Source: Clostridiales bacterium (GTDB lineage: Bacteria > Bacillota > Clostridia > Oscillospirales > Oscillospiraceae). From it: 64,000 nucleotides of DNA. Shown here piece by piece: positions 25,815-33,202 of the stretch. The notes under the pieces are model-generated. The model ran no database searches, was not told the DNA's origin, and saw nothing but the letters and a program-made list of their open reading frames with translations. Position 1 is the stretch's first letter; every line of letters starts with the position of its first letter. The DNA is taken from contig SFFV01000010.1 of the NCBI GenBank assembly GCA_004557735.1, positions 1-64,000 on the forward strand, in the 5' to 3' direction. Made by a program: the position numbers and the translations under genes.

Positions 25815-28220
25815 TTACTTTGCCGCCCGGCCGCTGAGACGGGTGGCCTCGGTGTACTTCCTGAAGAAGAGCATATAGACGATGAACGCGAGCACGAGCA
25901 GCGCGGCCGCAAGGCCGATGGCGTTGACGTGGCCGGCGAGGGCTCCGCCGAACTGGTTGACCATCAGAGCGATGGCATACGCGAACATGCACTGATAGCC
26001 GATGGCGAACCATGTCCAGCGGGCGTTGTTCATCTCGCGCCGGATGGCGCCGATGGCCGCGAAGCAGGGCGCGCACAGCAGGTTGAACACGAGGAACGAG
26101 TAGCCGGTGACGGGGGTGAACGCCGCGCCGATGGCCTGCCACGCGGTCAGCTCGCCGCCGCCGTAGAGCACGCCGAGCGTACCGACGATGTTCTCCTTGG
26201 CGACAAGGCCGGTGATGGACGCGACCGTCGCCTGCCAGTTGCCCCAGCCGAGAGGCGCAAAGATCCAGCAGATCGCGCCGCCGGCGGCCGCGAGAATGGA
26301 AGCGTCGATCTGATCCTCGGACAGCATCTGGAACTGACCGTCGAGCCAGCCGAAGCGGGACGTGAACCACACAAGGATGGTGGAGAGCAGGATGATCGTG
26401 CCGGCCTTCTTGATGAAGCTCCAGCCGCGCTCCCACATGCTGCGCAGAACGTTGCCGGGCGTCGGCCAGTGGTACGCCGGAAGCTCCATGACGAACGGAG
26501 CCGGCTCGCCGGCGAACCTTCTGGTTTTCTTGAGCATGATGCCGGAAATGACGATGGCGGCCATGCCGATGAAGTACGCGGAGGTGGCGACCCACGCGCT
26601 GCCGCCGAAGATCGCCCCGGCGATCATGGAGATGAACGGCACCTTTGCGCCGCAGGGGATGAACGTGGTGGTCATGATGGTCATGCGGCGGTCGCGCTCG
26701 TTTTCAATGGTACGCGACGCCATGACGCCCGGCACGCCGCAGCCGACGCCGATGAGCATCGGGATGAAGCTCTTGCCGGAGAGACCGAACTTGCGGAACA
26801 CACGGTCGAGAACGAACGCGATACGCGCCATGTAGCCGCACCCCTCCAGGAACGCGAGGAGCAGGAACAGCACGAGCATCTGCGGCACAAAGCCGAGCAC
26901 CGCGCCCACACCGGCGACGATACCGTCAAGGATCAGTCCGGAGAGCCACGGCGCGGCGTTCGCCGCTTCGAGAGCACTGCCGATCAGCGCGGGGATGCCG
27001 GGCACCCACACGCCGTAATCCGCCGGGTCGGGCTCGCCGCCGGTCTCTTCCATCGCGGCGAGCGCCGCTTCGTAATCGGCGACCGTCGCGGTCTCCTCGG
27101 TGATCTCCAGCGTTTCCCCGTCCTCGACGGCGTAGGTGAAGTCGTCCGCGGGGGCTTCGCCGTGTTCTTCCACATAGGCGTTGTAGCCGTCCACGACGGC
27201 GGCGGCGTCGCTGTACGCGCCGGCGGCTTCTTCATACTGCGCGGCGCCGATGCCGAACAGGTGCCAGCCGTCGCCGAACAGCCCGTCGTTGGCCCAGTCG
27301 GTCGCGGGCGCGCCGACGGCGACCATGGCGATCCAGTACACAAGGAACATGGCGGCCGCGAAGATCGGCAGGCCGAGCCAGCGGTTCGTAACGATCCTGT
27401 CGATCTTGTCGGACGCGGTGAGCGCCCCGGCGTTCTTTTTCCTGTAGCAGGCCTTGATGACCCCGGCGATGTAAACGTAGCGCTCGTTGGTGATGATGCT
27501 CTCGGCGTCGTCGTCCAGCTCCTTCTCGGCGGCTTCGATATCCTTCTCGATGTGCGCCTTGACGTCCTCGGGGATATTCAGGGATTCAAGAACCTTATCG
27601 TCGCGCTCGAACACCTTGACGGCGTACCAGCGCTGCTGCTCCTCGGGCATGGCGTGCACGGCAGCCTCTTCGATGTGGGCGATCGCGTGCTCGACCGGGC
27701 CGGAGAACTTGTGCATCGGGATGGTCCTGCCGCCCTTCGCCGCGGTAACGGCGGCCTCGGCGGCTTCCCTGACGCCGTCGCCCTTGAGCGCAGAGATCTC
27801 CACGACCGGGCAGCCGAGCTGACGGGACAGCTCTTCGACGTTGATCCTGTCGCCGTTTTTGCGCACGACGTCCATCATGTTCACCGCGATGACGACCGGA
27901 ATGCCCAGCTCCGTGAGCTGCGTGGTGAGGTACAGGTTGCGCTCGAGGTTCGTGCCGTCGATGATGTTCAAAATGGCGTCGGGGCGCGTGCCGATGAGGT
28001 AATTTCTCGCCACGACCTCCTCGAGCGTGTAGGGGGACAGAGAATAGATGCCCGGAAGGTCGGTGATGATGACGCCGTCATGACCTTTGAGCCTGCCTTC
28101 CTTTTTCTCGACCGTGACGCCCGGCCAGTTGCCGACGAACTGGTTGGAGCCGGTCAGCGCGTTGAACAGCGTCGTCTTGCCGCTGTTCGGGTTGCCCGCA
28201 AGGGCGATGCGCACATCCAT
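25815..28220 (-). CDS. feoB: Ferrous iron transport protein B
   Basis: An 801-residue Fe(II) transporter. The cytoplasmic G domain has GNPNSGKTT (residues 9-17), DLPGIYSL and NMMD; a helical GDI domain follows; the C-terminal part has two Gate domains with about 8 to 10 membrane helices (GCGVPGVMASRTIENERDRR is a Gate signature). Between the first and second membrane helices (about residues 325-405) is an acidic, Gly/Glu/Ala-rich extracytoplasmic insert not seen in common FeoB. Fed by two FeoA genes upstream and followed by a Cys-rich partner. A DtxR-type operator lies between feoA-2 and feoB. Confidence 0.96.
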   Translation of the reverse strand: MDVRIALAGNPNSGKTTLFNALTGSNQFVGNWPGVTVEKKEGRLKGHDGVIITDLPGIYSLSPYTLEEVVARNYLIGTRPDAILNIIDGTNLERNLYLTTQLTELGIPVVIAVNMMDVVRKNGDRINVEELSRQLGCPVVEISALKGDGVREAAEAAVTAAKGGRTIPMHKFSGPVEHAIAHIEEAAVHAMPEEQQRWYAVKVFERDDKVLESLNIPEDVKAHIEKDIEAAEKELDDDAESIITNERYVYIAGVIKACYRKKNAGALTASDKIDRIVTNRWLGLPIFAAAMFLVYWIAMVAVGAPATDWANDGLFGDGWHLFGIGAAQYEEAAGAYSDAAAVVDGYNAYVEEHGEAPADDFTYAVEDGETLEITEETATVADYEAALAAMEETGGEPDPADYGVWVPGIPALIGSALEAANAAPWLSGLILDGIVAGVGAVLGFVPQMLVLFLLLAFLEGCGYMARIAFVLDRVFRKFGLSGKSFIPMLIGVGCGVPGVMASRTIENERDRRMTIMTTTFIPCGAKVPFISMIAGAIFGGSAWVATSAYFIGMAAIVISGIMLKKTRRFAGEPAPFVMELPAYHWPTPGNVLRSMWERGWSFIKKAGTIILLSTILVWFTSRFGWLDGQFQMLSEDQIDASILAAAGGAICWIFAPLGWGNWQATVASITGLVAKENIVGTLGVLYGGGELTAWQAIGAAFTPVTGYSFLVFNLLCAPCFAAIGAIRREMNNARWTWFAIGYQCMFAYAIALMVNQFGGALAGHVNAIGLAAALLVLAFIVYMLFFRKYTEATRLSGRAAK

Positions 28221-28253
28221 GATTTTCGCTTCCTTTCTGCTCTCACAGCTTTG

Positions 28254-28269
28254 ATTAGCTCTCGCTAAC
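28254..28269. promoter_or_regulatory. DtxR/MntR-type operator upstream of feoB
   Basis: ATTAGC-tctc-GCTAAC, one mismatch from the palindromes at the feo promoter, 34 bp before the feoB start. May act as a roadblock or control an internal promoter. Confidence 0.7.
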
Positions 28270-28307
28270 TGATGGTTTGAAAAAATACGGGGACTTCCCC
28301 GGCGCGG

Positions 28308-28529
28308 TCATTCGACCTCGATCATCCCGGCGTCCGCTTTACGGAGCGAAAGCTCATAGCTGCGGACCGTGACTTCGATGGGATCGCCGAGCGGCGCGAC
28401 CTTGCGGACGTATACCTGCGTCCCTCTCGTGATGCCCATGTCCATGATGCGGCGCTTCACCGCGCCCTCGCCGTGGAGCTTAACGACCCTGACCGTTGAG
28501 CCGACCGGCACTTCGCGCAGAGTTTTCAT
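28308..28529 (-). CDS. feoA: FeoA domain protein (second copy)
   Basis: A 73-residue SH3-like FeoA protein (LREVPVGSTVRVVKLHGEGAVKRRIMDMGITRGTQVYVRKVAPLG truncated here for length: key parts VKLHGEGAVKRRI and DMGITRGTQVYV). FeoA small proteins bind FeoB and are needed for uptake. Ribosome site AAGGAGG. Lies 30 bp after the first feoA and 87 bp before feoB. Confidence 0.93.
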   Translation of the reverse strand: MKTLREVPVGSTVRVVKLHGEGAVKRRIMDMGITRGTQVYVRKVAPLGDPIEVTVRSYELSLRKADAGMIEVE

Positions 28530-28559
28530 GCCTTTGCCTCCTTATATCTCTTATTTTTG

Positions 28560-28772
28560 TTAAACCATGATCCTGCGCGCCAGCTCGTCGCTGACCGCGA
28601 CGCGGGACTCCTTGACCTTTACGATCACGTTTCCGCCGAGCGCGTTTACGATGCTCACCTCGCCACCGACCGTAAAGCCGAGATCTTCCAGATGACGCTT
28701 CGTCTCCGGGCTGCCGCCAATGCGCCTGACGATCTGCGTCTCGCCGATGTTCGCCAGAACCAGAGGCATCAT
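28560..28772 (-). CDS. feoA: FeoA domain protein (first copy)
   Basis: A 70-residue FeoA (PLVLANIGETQIVRRIGG, DLGFTVGGEVSIVNALGG, VKESRVAVSDELARRI). First gene of the feoA-feoA-feoB-associated protein operon, with a GGAGGG ribosome site and a promoter at 28851-28879 that is overlapped by operators. Two tandem FeoA genes are common in Clostridia. Confidence 0.93.
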   Translation of the reverse strand: MMPLVLANIGETQIVRRIGGSPETKRHLEDLGFTVGGEVSIVNALGGNVIVKVKESRVAVSDELARRIMV

Positions 28773-28790
28773 ATCCGTCCCTCCTTAACT

Positions 28791-28806
28791 GTTAGCTTCC
28801 GCTAAC
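28791..28806. promoter_or_regulatory. feo operator 1
   Basis: GTTAGC-ttcc-GCTAAC, a perfect palindrome 18 bp before feoA-1, in the expected leader. Confidence 0.85.
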
Positions 28807-28825
28807 TGCTGGTCAAAAATATATC

Positions 28826-28841
28826 GTTAGCTCTCGCTAAC
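28826..28841. promoter_or_regulatory. feo operator 2
   Basis: GTTAGC-tctc-GCTAAC, a perfect palindrome around the expected transcription start of the feo operon. Confidence 0.85.
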
Positions 28842-28850
28842 TGCGGTTAT

Positions 28851-28879
28851 ATAATAGTTACCCGGCGCTAACTTGTCAA
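28851..28879 (-). promoter_or_regulatory. feo operon promoter
   Basis: On the minus strand TTGACA (plus 28874-28879), a 17-bp spacer, and TATTAT (plus 28851-28856). Operator 3 fills the spacer exactly. Confidence 0.88.
28857..28872. promoter_or_regulatory. feo operator 3
   Basis: GTTACC-cggc-GCTAAC, one mismatch from perfect, lying between the -35 and -10 of the feo promoter, where bound repressor would exclude polymerase. Confidence 0.8.
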
Positions 28880-28926
28880 GAGGAAATTGTGAATAATCTG
28901 CCGAATTGTGAATTTGCTGCAAAACC

Positions 28927-28964
28927 TTGCGTATTTCGTCCGTTCATGGTATGCTTATGCTAAC
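28927..28964 (+). promoter_or_regulatory. Promoter and operator of the DtxR-family regulator
   Basis: TTGCGT (28927-28932), 17-bp spacer, TATGCT (28950-28955). A degenerate operator GTATGC-ttat-GCTAAC (28949-28964) overlaps the -10, suggesting autoregulation. The region 28880-28926 is plain A/T-rich spacer. Confidence 0.6.
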
Positions 28965-28983
28965 TCAAAAAGGAGACAATGCC

Positions 28984-29373
28984 ATGACCTTGCAGGAATC
29001 CGGGGAAATGTACCTTGAAACGATATACCGCCTTTCGCACTCTCTGCCGGTCGTGCGCTCGATCGACGTGAGCGAATACATCGGCTACTCGAAGCCCTCG
29101 GTCAGCCGGGCGATCGGCATATTGAAGAAGCAGGAATACGTCACGGTGGACAAGCTCGGCGCGATCACGCTCACGGACAAGGGCCGGGAGCGCGCGCAGC
29201 ACATCTATGAGCGCCACACCTGCCTGACGGCGTTGTTCCGGATGCTCGGCGTGAGCGAGGAGACCGCCGCCGCGGACGCCTGCCGCGTGGAGCACTACAT
29301 CAGCGACGAGACGTTCCAGGCTCTCAAGCGCCATCTCGCGCAGCACGCGGAGCCGGGCGCCGCGCGGAAGTAA
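28984..29373 (+). CDS. DtxR/MntR-family metal-dependent regulator
   Basis: A 129-residue repressor with an N-terminal winged helix (MTLQESGEMYLETIYRLS, recognition helix SKPSVSRAIGILKKQEYV) and a dimerisation/metal domain with His/Glu/Asp residues in RHTCLTALF and CRVEHYI. It lacks the C-terminal SH3 domain, as MntR does. Divergent from the feo operon, whose promoter carries matching palindromes, so it most likely represses iron uptake with Fe(II) (an IdeR-like role) rather than manganese. AAAGGAG precedes the ATG at 28984. Confidence 0.88.
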   Translation: MTLQESGEMYLETIYRLSHSLPVVRSIDVSEYIGYSKPSVSRAIGILKKQEYVTVDKLGAITLTDKGRERAQHIYERHTCLTALFRMLGVSEETAAADACRVEHYISDETFQALKRHLAQHAEPGAARK

Positions 29374-29393
29374 ATATAAAAATAACAGCAAAA

Positions 29394-29426
29394 GGCTCTC
29401 CCCGCCGTGTCCCGGCGGGGAGAGCC
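29394..29426. terminator. Strong hairpin after the DtxR-family gene
   Basis: GGCTCTCCCCGCCG / CGGCGGGGAGAGCC with a five-base loop, 20 bp after the stop. No T run on the plus strand. Confidence 0.65.
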
Positions 29427-29463
29427 GCTCCTTGGGCAGGGGCTTTCTCCGCCCGGTTTTCAT

Positions 29464-29519
29464 TTTACGCGGATTTTACACAATCGGGGTTTTCCTCTTT
29501 ACATTCCATATAGTATGAT
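29464..29519 (+). promoter_or_regulatory. Pho-box promoter of the phoPR-like operon
   Basis: TTTACG at 29464, TTTACA at 29475 (11-bp step) and TTTACA at 29498 (23-bp step), then a -10-like TATGAT at 29514-29519. TTTACA-type hexamers repeated every 11 bp are the known PhoP binding pattern of Gram-positives. The same geometry occurs at 54601-54655 before pstC. Confidence 0.65.
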
Positions 29520-29549
29520 ATGCTCGATAAAATGAGAGGGGGCGTCCTT

Positions 29550-30221
29550 ATGATATATTGTGTGGAGGACGACGCCAGCATCCGCGAACTGGTGCTTTAT
29601 ACGCTGCGCGCATCCGGCTTTGAGGCGCGGGGCTTTGCCGGGAGCGGCGCTTTCTGGGAGGCGATGTGCGAACATACGCCGGATCTTGTACTGCTTGACA
29701 TCATGCTCCCCGGCGAGGACGGTCTGGAAATACTGAAAAAGCTGCGCTCCTCTCCGATCACGGAGCAGCTTCCCGTCATTCTTGCGACGGCCCGCGGCAG
29801 CGAGTACGACAAGGTCGTCGGGCTGGACACCGGCGCGGACGACTATCTCGCCAAGCCCTTCGGCATGATGGAAATGGTCTCGCGCATCCGCGCGGTGCTG
29901 CGCCGCACGGCGCGGCAGCCGTCCGGCGTTCTCTCCTGCGGCGGCGTCACGCTCGACGAGGGCCGCCATACCGTCACGGTGAACGGCCGCCCCGTTTCGC
30001 TCACGCTCAAGGAGTACGAGCTTTTGAAGCTGTTTCTCGAAAATATCGGGCAGGTGTTCTCGCGCGAAGCGCTTCTCGCACGCGTGTGGGACGCCGATTA
30101 CGTCGGGGAGACGCGCACCGTGGATGTGCACGTCGGAACGCTGCGCACAAAGCTTGCCGAATGCGGCGGGCTGATCGAAACGGTGCGCGGCGTCGGTTAT
30201 AAAATGGAGGGCGCGAAATGA
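29550..30221 (+). CDS. phoP: Response regulator, OmpR/PhoB family, PhoP-like
   Basis: A 223-residue regulator: receiver domain with acidic pocket VEDD, phospho-acceptor Asp50 (LLDIMLPGEDG) and KPFG lysine, then a winged-helix DNA-binding domain (VSLTLKEYELLKLF, RTVDVHVGTLRTKL). AGAGGGGG precedes the ATG at 29550. Its stop overlaps the kinase start (ATGA). The Pho-type repeats in its own promoter and at pstCAB support assignment as the phosphate-response regulator; that link is inference. Confidence 0.85.
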   Translation: MIYCVEDDASIRELVLYTLRASGFEARGFAGSGAFWEAMCEHTPDLVLLDIMLPGEDGLEILKKLRSSPITEQLPVILATARGSEYDKVVGLDTGADDYLAKPFGMMEMVSRIRAVLRRTARQPSGVLSCGGVTLDEGRHTVTVNGRPVSLTLKEYELLKLFLENIGQVFSREALLARVWDADYVGETRTVDVHVGTLRTKLAECGGLIETVRGVGYKMEGAK

Positions 30222-31561
30222 GCCGGAAAATCTTCACCGCTATCTGGGGCGCGGCGCTCGCGGTGTTTCTCGCGTCGCTCGTCTTTATCATGGGCATATC
30301 GTATAACTACTTTACCGGCGTGCAGATGAAGCAGCTGCACGCGGAAACGGCGCTCGCCGCGCAGGGCGTGTCGCTCTGCGGCAAGGACTACTTTACCGGC
30401 CTTTCGACCGGCGATTACCGCGTCACCTGGGTCGGCGCGGACGGCACGGTGCTCTTCGACACCGAGGCGGACGCCTCGCGGATGGAAAACCATCTTGAAC
30501 GCGAGGAGATCCGGGAGGCGCTCGAGACCGGCACGGGCGAGGCGCGCCGCTACTCCCCGACGCTCGCCGACCGCCAGCTTTACGCCGCGCAGCGGCTGCC
30601 GGACGGGACGGTGCTCCGTCTCTCGGTCGTGCAGCTCGCGCTCTGGTCGCTCGTGCTCGGGTTCGCGCAGCCGATCTGCCTTGTGGCGCTGCTTGCGCTC
30701 GTGCTCTCGTTCCTGCTCGCCTCGCGGCTGACAAAAAAGATCGTCGCGCCCATCAACGCCATTGACCCGGACAACCCGATGAAGTATTATGAAAGGGACG
30801 AGTACCGCGAGGTCGAGCCGCTTCTGCGGCGCATTGCCGCGCAGCAGGCGCAGCTCCGGCGCGACCGCGCCGAGATCGAGCGCGCCTCGCTCATCCGGCA
30901 GGAGTTCACGGCGAATGTTTCCCACGAGCTGAAAACGCCGCTGCACGCCATCTCCGGATATGCGGAGCTGCTCGAAAGCGGTCTCGCGAAGCCGGAGGAC
31001 GTCAAGCCCTTCGCCGGAAAGATCCGCGCCGAATCCGGCCGCATGACGAAGCTCGTCGAGGATATCATCGATCTCACCCGGCTCGACGCGGGCGGCGAGG
31101 ACTATGTGTTTGAGTCCTGCGATCTTCTCCGCATCGCGGAAAACGCCGTGGACAGCCTGGAAACGGAGGCCGCGGGCGCCAGCGTGACGCTCGCGCTCAA
31201 GGGTGTGAGCGCGCCGATGCAGGGCGTGCCGCAGCTTCTCCACAGCATCGTTTACAATCTCTGCGACAACGCCATCAAGTACAACCGCCCCGGCGGGCGC
31301 GTCGATATCACCGTCACGCCGGAGGACGGCGCCGTCGTTCTCACCGTGAGCGACACCGGCGTCGGCATCCCGAAGGACAGCCAGAGCCGCATTTTCGAGC
31401 GGTTTTACCGCGTGGACAAGAGCCGCTCCAAGGCCGTCGGCGGCACGGGGCTTGGACTGTCCATCGTAAAGCACGCCGCGCTCATCCAGAAGGCGGACAT
31501 GCGCGTCGAGAGCGAGCCGGGCGAAGGCTCAACATTTACCGTGACGTTCCCGGAAAAATAA
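30218..31561 (+). CDS. phoR: Sensor histidine kinase, PhoR-like
   Basis: A 447-residue membrane kinase: helix at about residues 6-30, an extracytoplasmic sensor of about 110 residues, a second helix (LALWSLVLGFAQPICLVALL), then HisKA with FTANVSHELKTPLHAISGY and an ATPase domain with NLCDNAIKYN, DTGVGIP and GGTGLGLSIVKH. Translationally coupled to the regulator by a 4-bp overlap. Sensor domain placement and SHELKTPL motif fit PhoR, but the signal itself cannot be read from sequence. Confidence 0.85.
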   Translation: MSRKIFTAIWGAALAVFLASLVFIMGISYNYFTGVQMKQLHAETALAAQGVSLCGKDYFTGLSTGDYRVTWVGADGTVLFDTEADASRMENHLEREEIREALETGTGEARRYSPTLADRQLYAAQRLPDGTVLRLSVVQLALWSLVLGFAQPICLVALLALVLSFLLASRLTKKIVAPINAIDPDNPMKYYERDEYREVEPLLRRIAAQQAQLRRDRAEIERASLIRQEFTANVSHELKTPLHAISGYAELLESGLAKPEDVKPFAGKIRAESGRMTKLVEDIIDLTRLDAGGEDYVFESCDLLRIAENAVDSLETEAAGASVTLALKGVSAPMQGVPQLLHSIVYNLCDNAIKYNRPGGRVDITVTPEDGAVVLTVSDTGVGIPKDSQSRIFERFYRVDKSRSKAVGGTGLGLSIVKHAALIQKADMRVESEPGEGSTFTVTFPEK

Positions 31562-31641
31562 AAGGCAGCGCCGTCCGAAGCCCGCTCACCGCGGGTTTTC
31601 GGCGTATTGCGCCGTAAGATCTGATAACAAGGAGGAATAGT

Positions 31642-32439
31642 ATGCTCAATTTTAACGACAAAAAAGGCTTTATCTGCGATATGGACGGCGTGATCTATCA
31701 CGGCAACAAAATTCTCCCCGGCGTGCCGGAGTTTATCGACTGGCTGCAGCGCACCGGCAAGGAATATCTCTTTCTAACGAACAACAGCGGCTGTACGCCG
31801 CTCGAGCTGAAGCAAAAGCTCGCGCGCATGGGACTGGACGTGCCCGAGGCGCGGTTTTATACGAGCGCGCTCGCGACGGCGGCGTTCATCCGCGACCAGT
31901 CGCCGGGCTGCTCGGCTTACGTCATCGGCGAGGCGGGCCTTCTGAACGCCCTCTATGACGCGGGCATCACGATGAACGACGTGAACCCCGACTATGTGAT
32001 CGTCGGCGAGGGGCGGAACTACTCTCTCGACTCGCTCACGAAAGCGACGAATCTTGTTCTTGCGGGCGCAAAGCTCATCGGCGCGAACTCCGACCTCTCG
32101 GGTCCCATCGAAAAAGGCATCGCCCCGGCGTGCCGCGCGCTCATCGCGCCCATCGAGATGGCCACCGGCAAGCAGGCATACTTCTGCGGCAAGCCGAACC
32201 CGCTGATGATGCGCACCGGACTCAAGCGTCTCGGCTGCCACAGCGCCGAGGCCGTCATGGTCGGCGACCGGATGGACACGGACGTTATCTCCGGCATGGA
32301 ATGCGGCATGTCCACCGTGCTCGTCCTCTCCGGCATCTCCACGGAGGCGACGCTCGACGAATACGCCTACCGTCCCAGCGCGGTGCTCGACGGCGTCGGC
32401 GACATCGTCACCCTGGCCGAAGCCCAGCGCGCGGAATAA
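31642..32439 (+). CDS. HAD-IIA family hydrolase (NagD-like)
   Basis: A 265-residue phosphatase with HAD motif I FICDMDGVIYHG, motif II FLTNNSG, and motif III/IV VMVGDRMDTD; the C2-type cap lies between. NagD-like enzymes dephosphorylate small sugar or nucleotide phosphates; the substrate is unknown. AAGGAGGA precedes the ATG. It follows the phoPR-like pair by 80 bp and could be part of the phosphate response, but has its own spacing and terminator. Confidence 0.88.
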   Translation: MLNFNDKKGFICDMDGVIYHGNKILPGVPEFIDWLQRTGKEYLFLTNNSGCTPLELKQKLARMGLDVPEARFYTSALATAAFIRDQSPGCSAYVIGEAGLLNALYDAGITMNDVNPDYVIVGEGRNYSLDSLTKATNLVLAGAKLIGANSDLSGPIEKGIAPACRALIAPIEMATGKQAYFCGKPNPLMMRTGLKRLGCHSAEAVMVGDRMDTDVISGMECGMSTVLVLSGISTEATLDEYAYRPSAVLDGVGDIVTLAEAQRAE

Positions 32440-32440
32440 G

Positions 32441-32464
32441 GCCTCCCTTTGGGGAGGCTTTTTT
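32441..32464 (+). terminator. Terminator of the HAD hydrolase gene
   Basis: GCCTCCC / GGGAGGC with a TTTG loop and a six-base T run, two bases after the stop codon. Confidence 0.93.
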
Positions 32465-32476
32465 CCTCCCGGTCTT

Positions 32477-32492
32477 TTAAGACTTTTCTTAA
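32477..32492. promoter_or_regulatory. Inverted repeat upstream of the second two-component system
   Basis: TTAAGA-cttt-TCTTAA, 37 bp before the regulator start. A related TCTTAGATTTCCTTT stretch precedes the PepSY-like gene (near 34580), so it may be the binding site of this regulator. Confidence 0.4.
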
Positions 32493-32528
32493 TATTTTCC
32501 GATACACTCTGCTCCGGGGTGATTTGCC

Positions 32529-33200
32529 ATGCGAATTTTGGTCGCTGAGGACGAAAAGAATCTTAACCGCATTCTGACCGAGGCTCTGACCGACGAGGGA
32601 TACAGCGTCGATCCCTGCTTTGACGGGCAGGAGGCGTGGGATGCGCTCGCGTGCGCGGAATACGACGTGCTCGTGCTCGATATCATGATGCCGCGCATGG
32701 ACGGGCTGACGCTCGTGCGCGCTCTGCGCGAGAGCGGCAAAAACACGCCCGTGCTGTTCCTCACGTCGCGCGACAGCGTCGAGGACAAGGTCGAGGGGCT
32801 GGAGACCGGCGCGGACTACTATCTCGTAAAGCCGTTCCACATGCAGGAGCTGCTCGCGGTCGTGCGCGTGATGGCGCGCAAATATACCGACACGCGCACG
32901 AACGTTTATACGATCGCCGATCTCTCCGTGGACGTGCGCGCGCACACGGCCGTCCGTGCCGGGCGCGTCATTGACCTGACGGGCCGCGAATACGCCCTGC
33001 TTGAATACATGATCCGGAATAAAGGGGTCGTGCTCTCGCGCGAGCGCATTGAAAACAATCTCTGGAACTACGACTACGAGGGCGGCACGAACGTCGTGGA
33101 CGTGTACGTCGGGTACCTGCGCAAAAAGATCGACGCCGGATTTTCCAAAAAACTCATCCACACCGTGTGGGGCACGGGCTGGGTGCTGCGGGAGGATTGA
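32529..33200 (+). CDS. Response regulator, OmpR family
   Basis: A 223-residue regulator with VAEDE acidic pocket, Asp51 (VLDIMMPRMDG), KPFH, and a C-terminal winged helix (IDLTGREYALLEYM, NVVDVYVGYLRKKI). Two bases separate it from the kinase gene. Target unknown; the PepSY-like gene downstream of the kinase is a plausible member of the same unit. Confidence 0.9.
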   Translation: MRILVAEDEKNLNRILTEALTDEGYSVDPCFDGQEAWDALACAEYDVLVLDIMMPRMDGLTLVRALRESGKNTPVLFLTSRDSVEDKVEGLETGADYYLVKPFHMQELLAVVRVMARKYTDTRTNVYTIADLSVDVRAHTAVRAGRVIDLTGREYALLEYMIRNKGVVLSRERIENNLWNYDYEGGTNVVDVYVGYLRKKIDAGFSKKLIHTVWGTGWVLRED

Positions 33201-33202
33201 AT

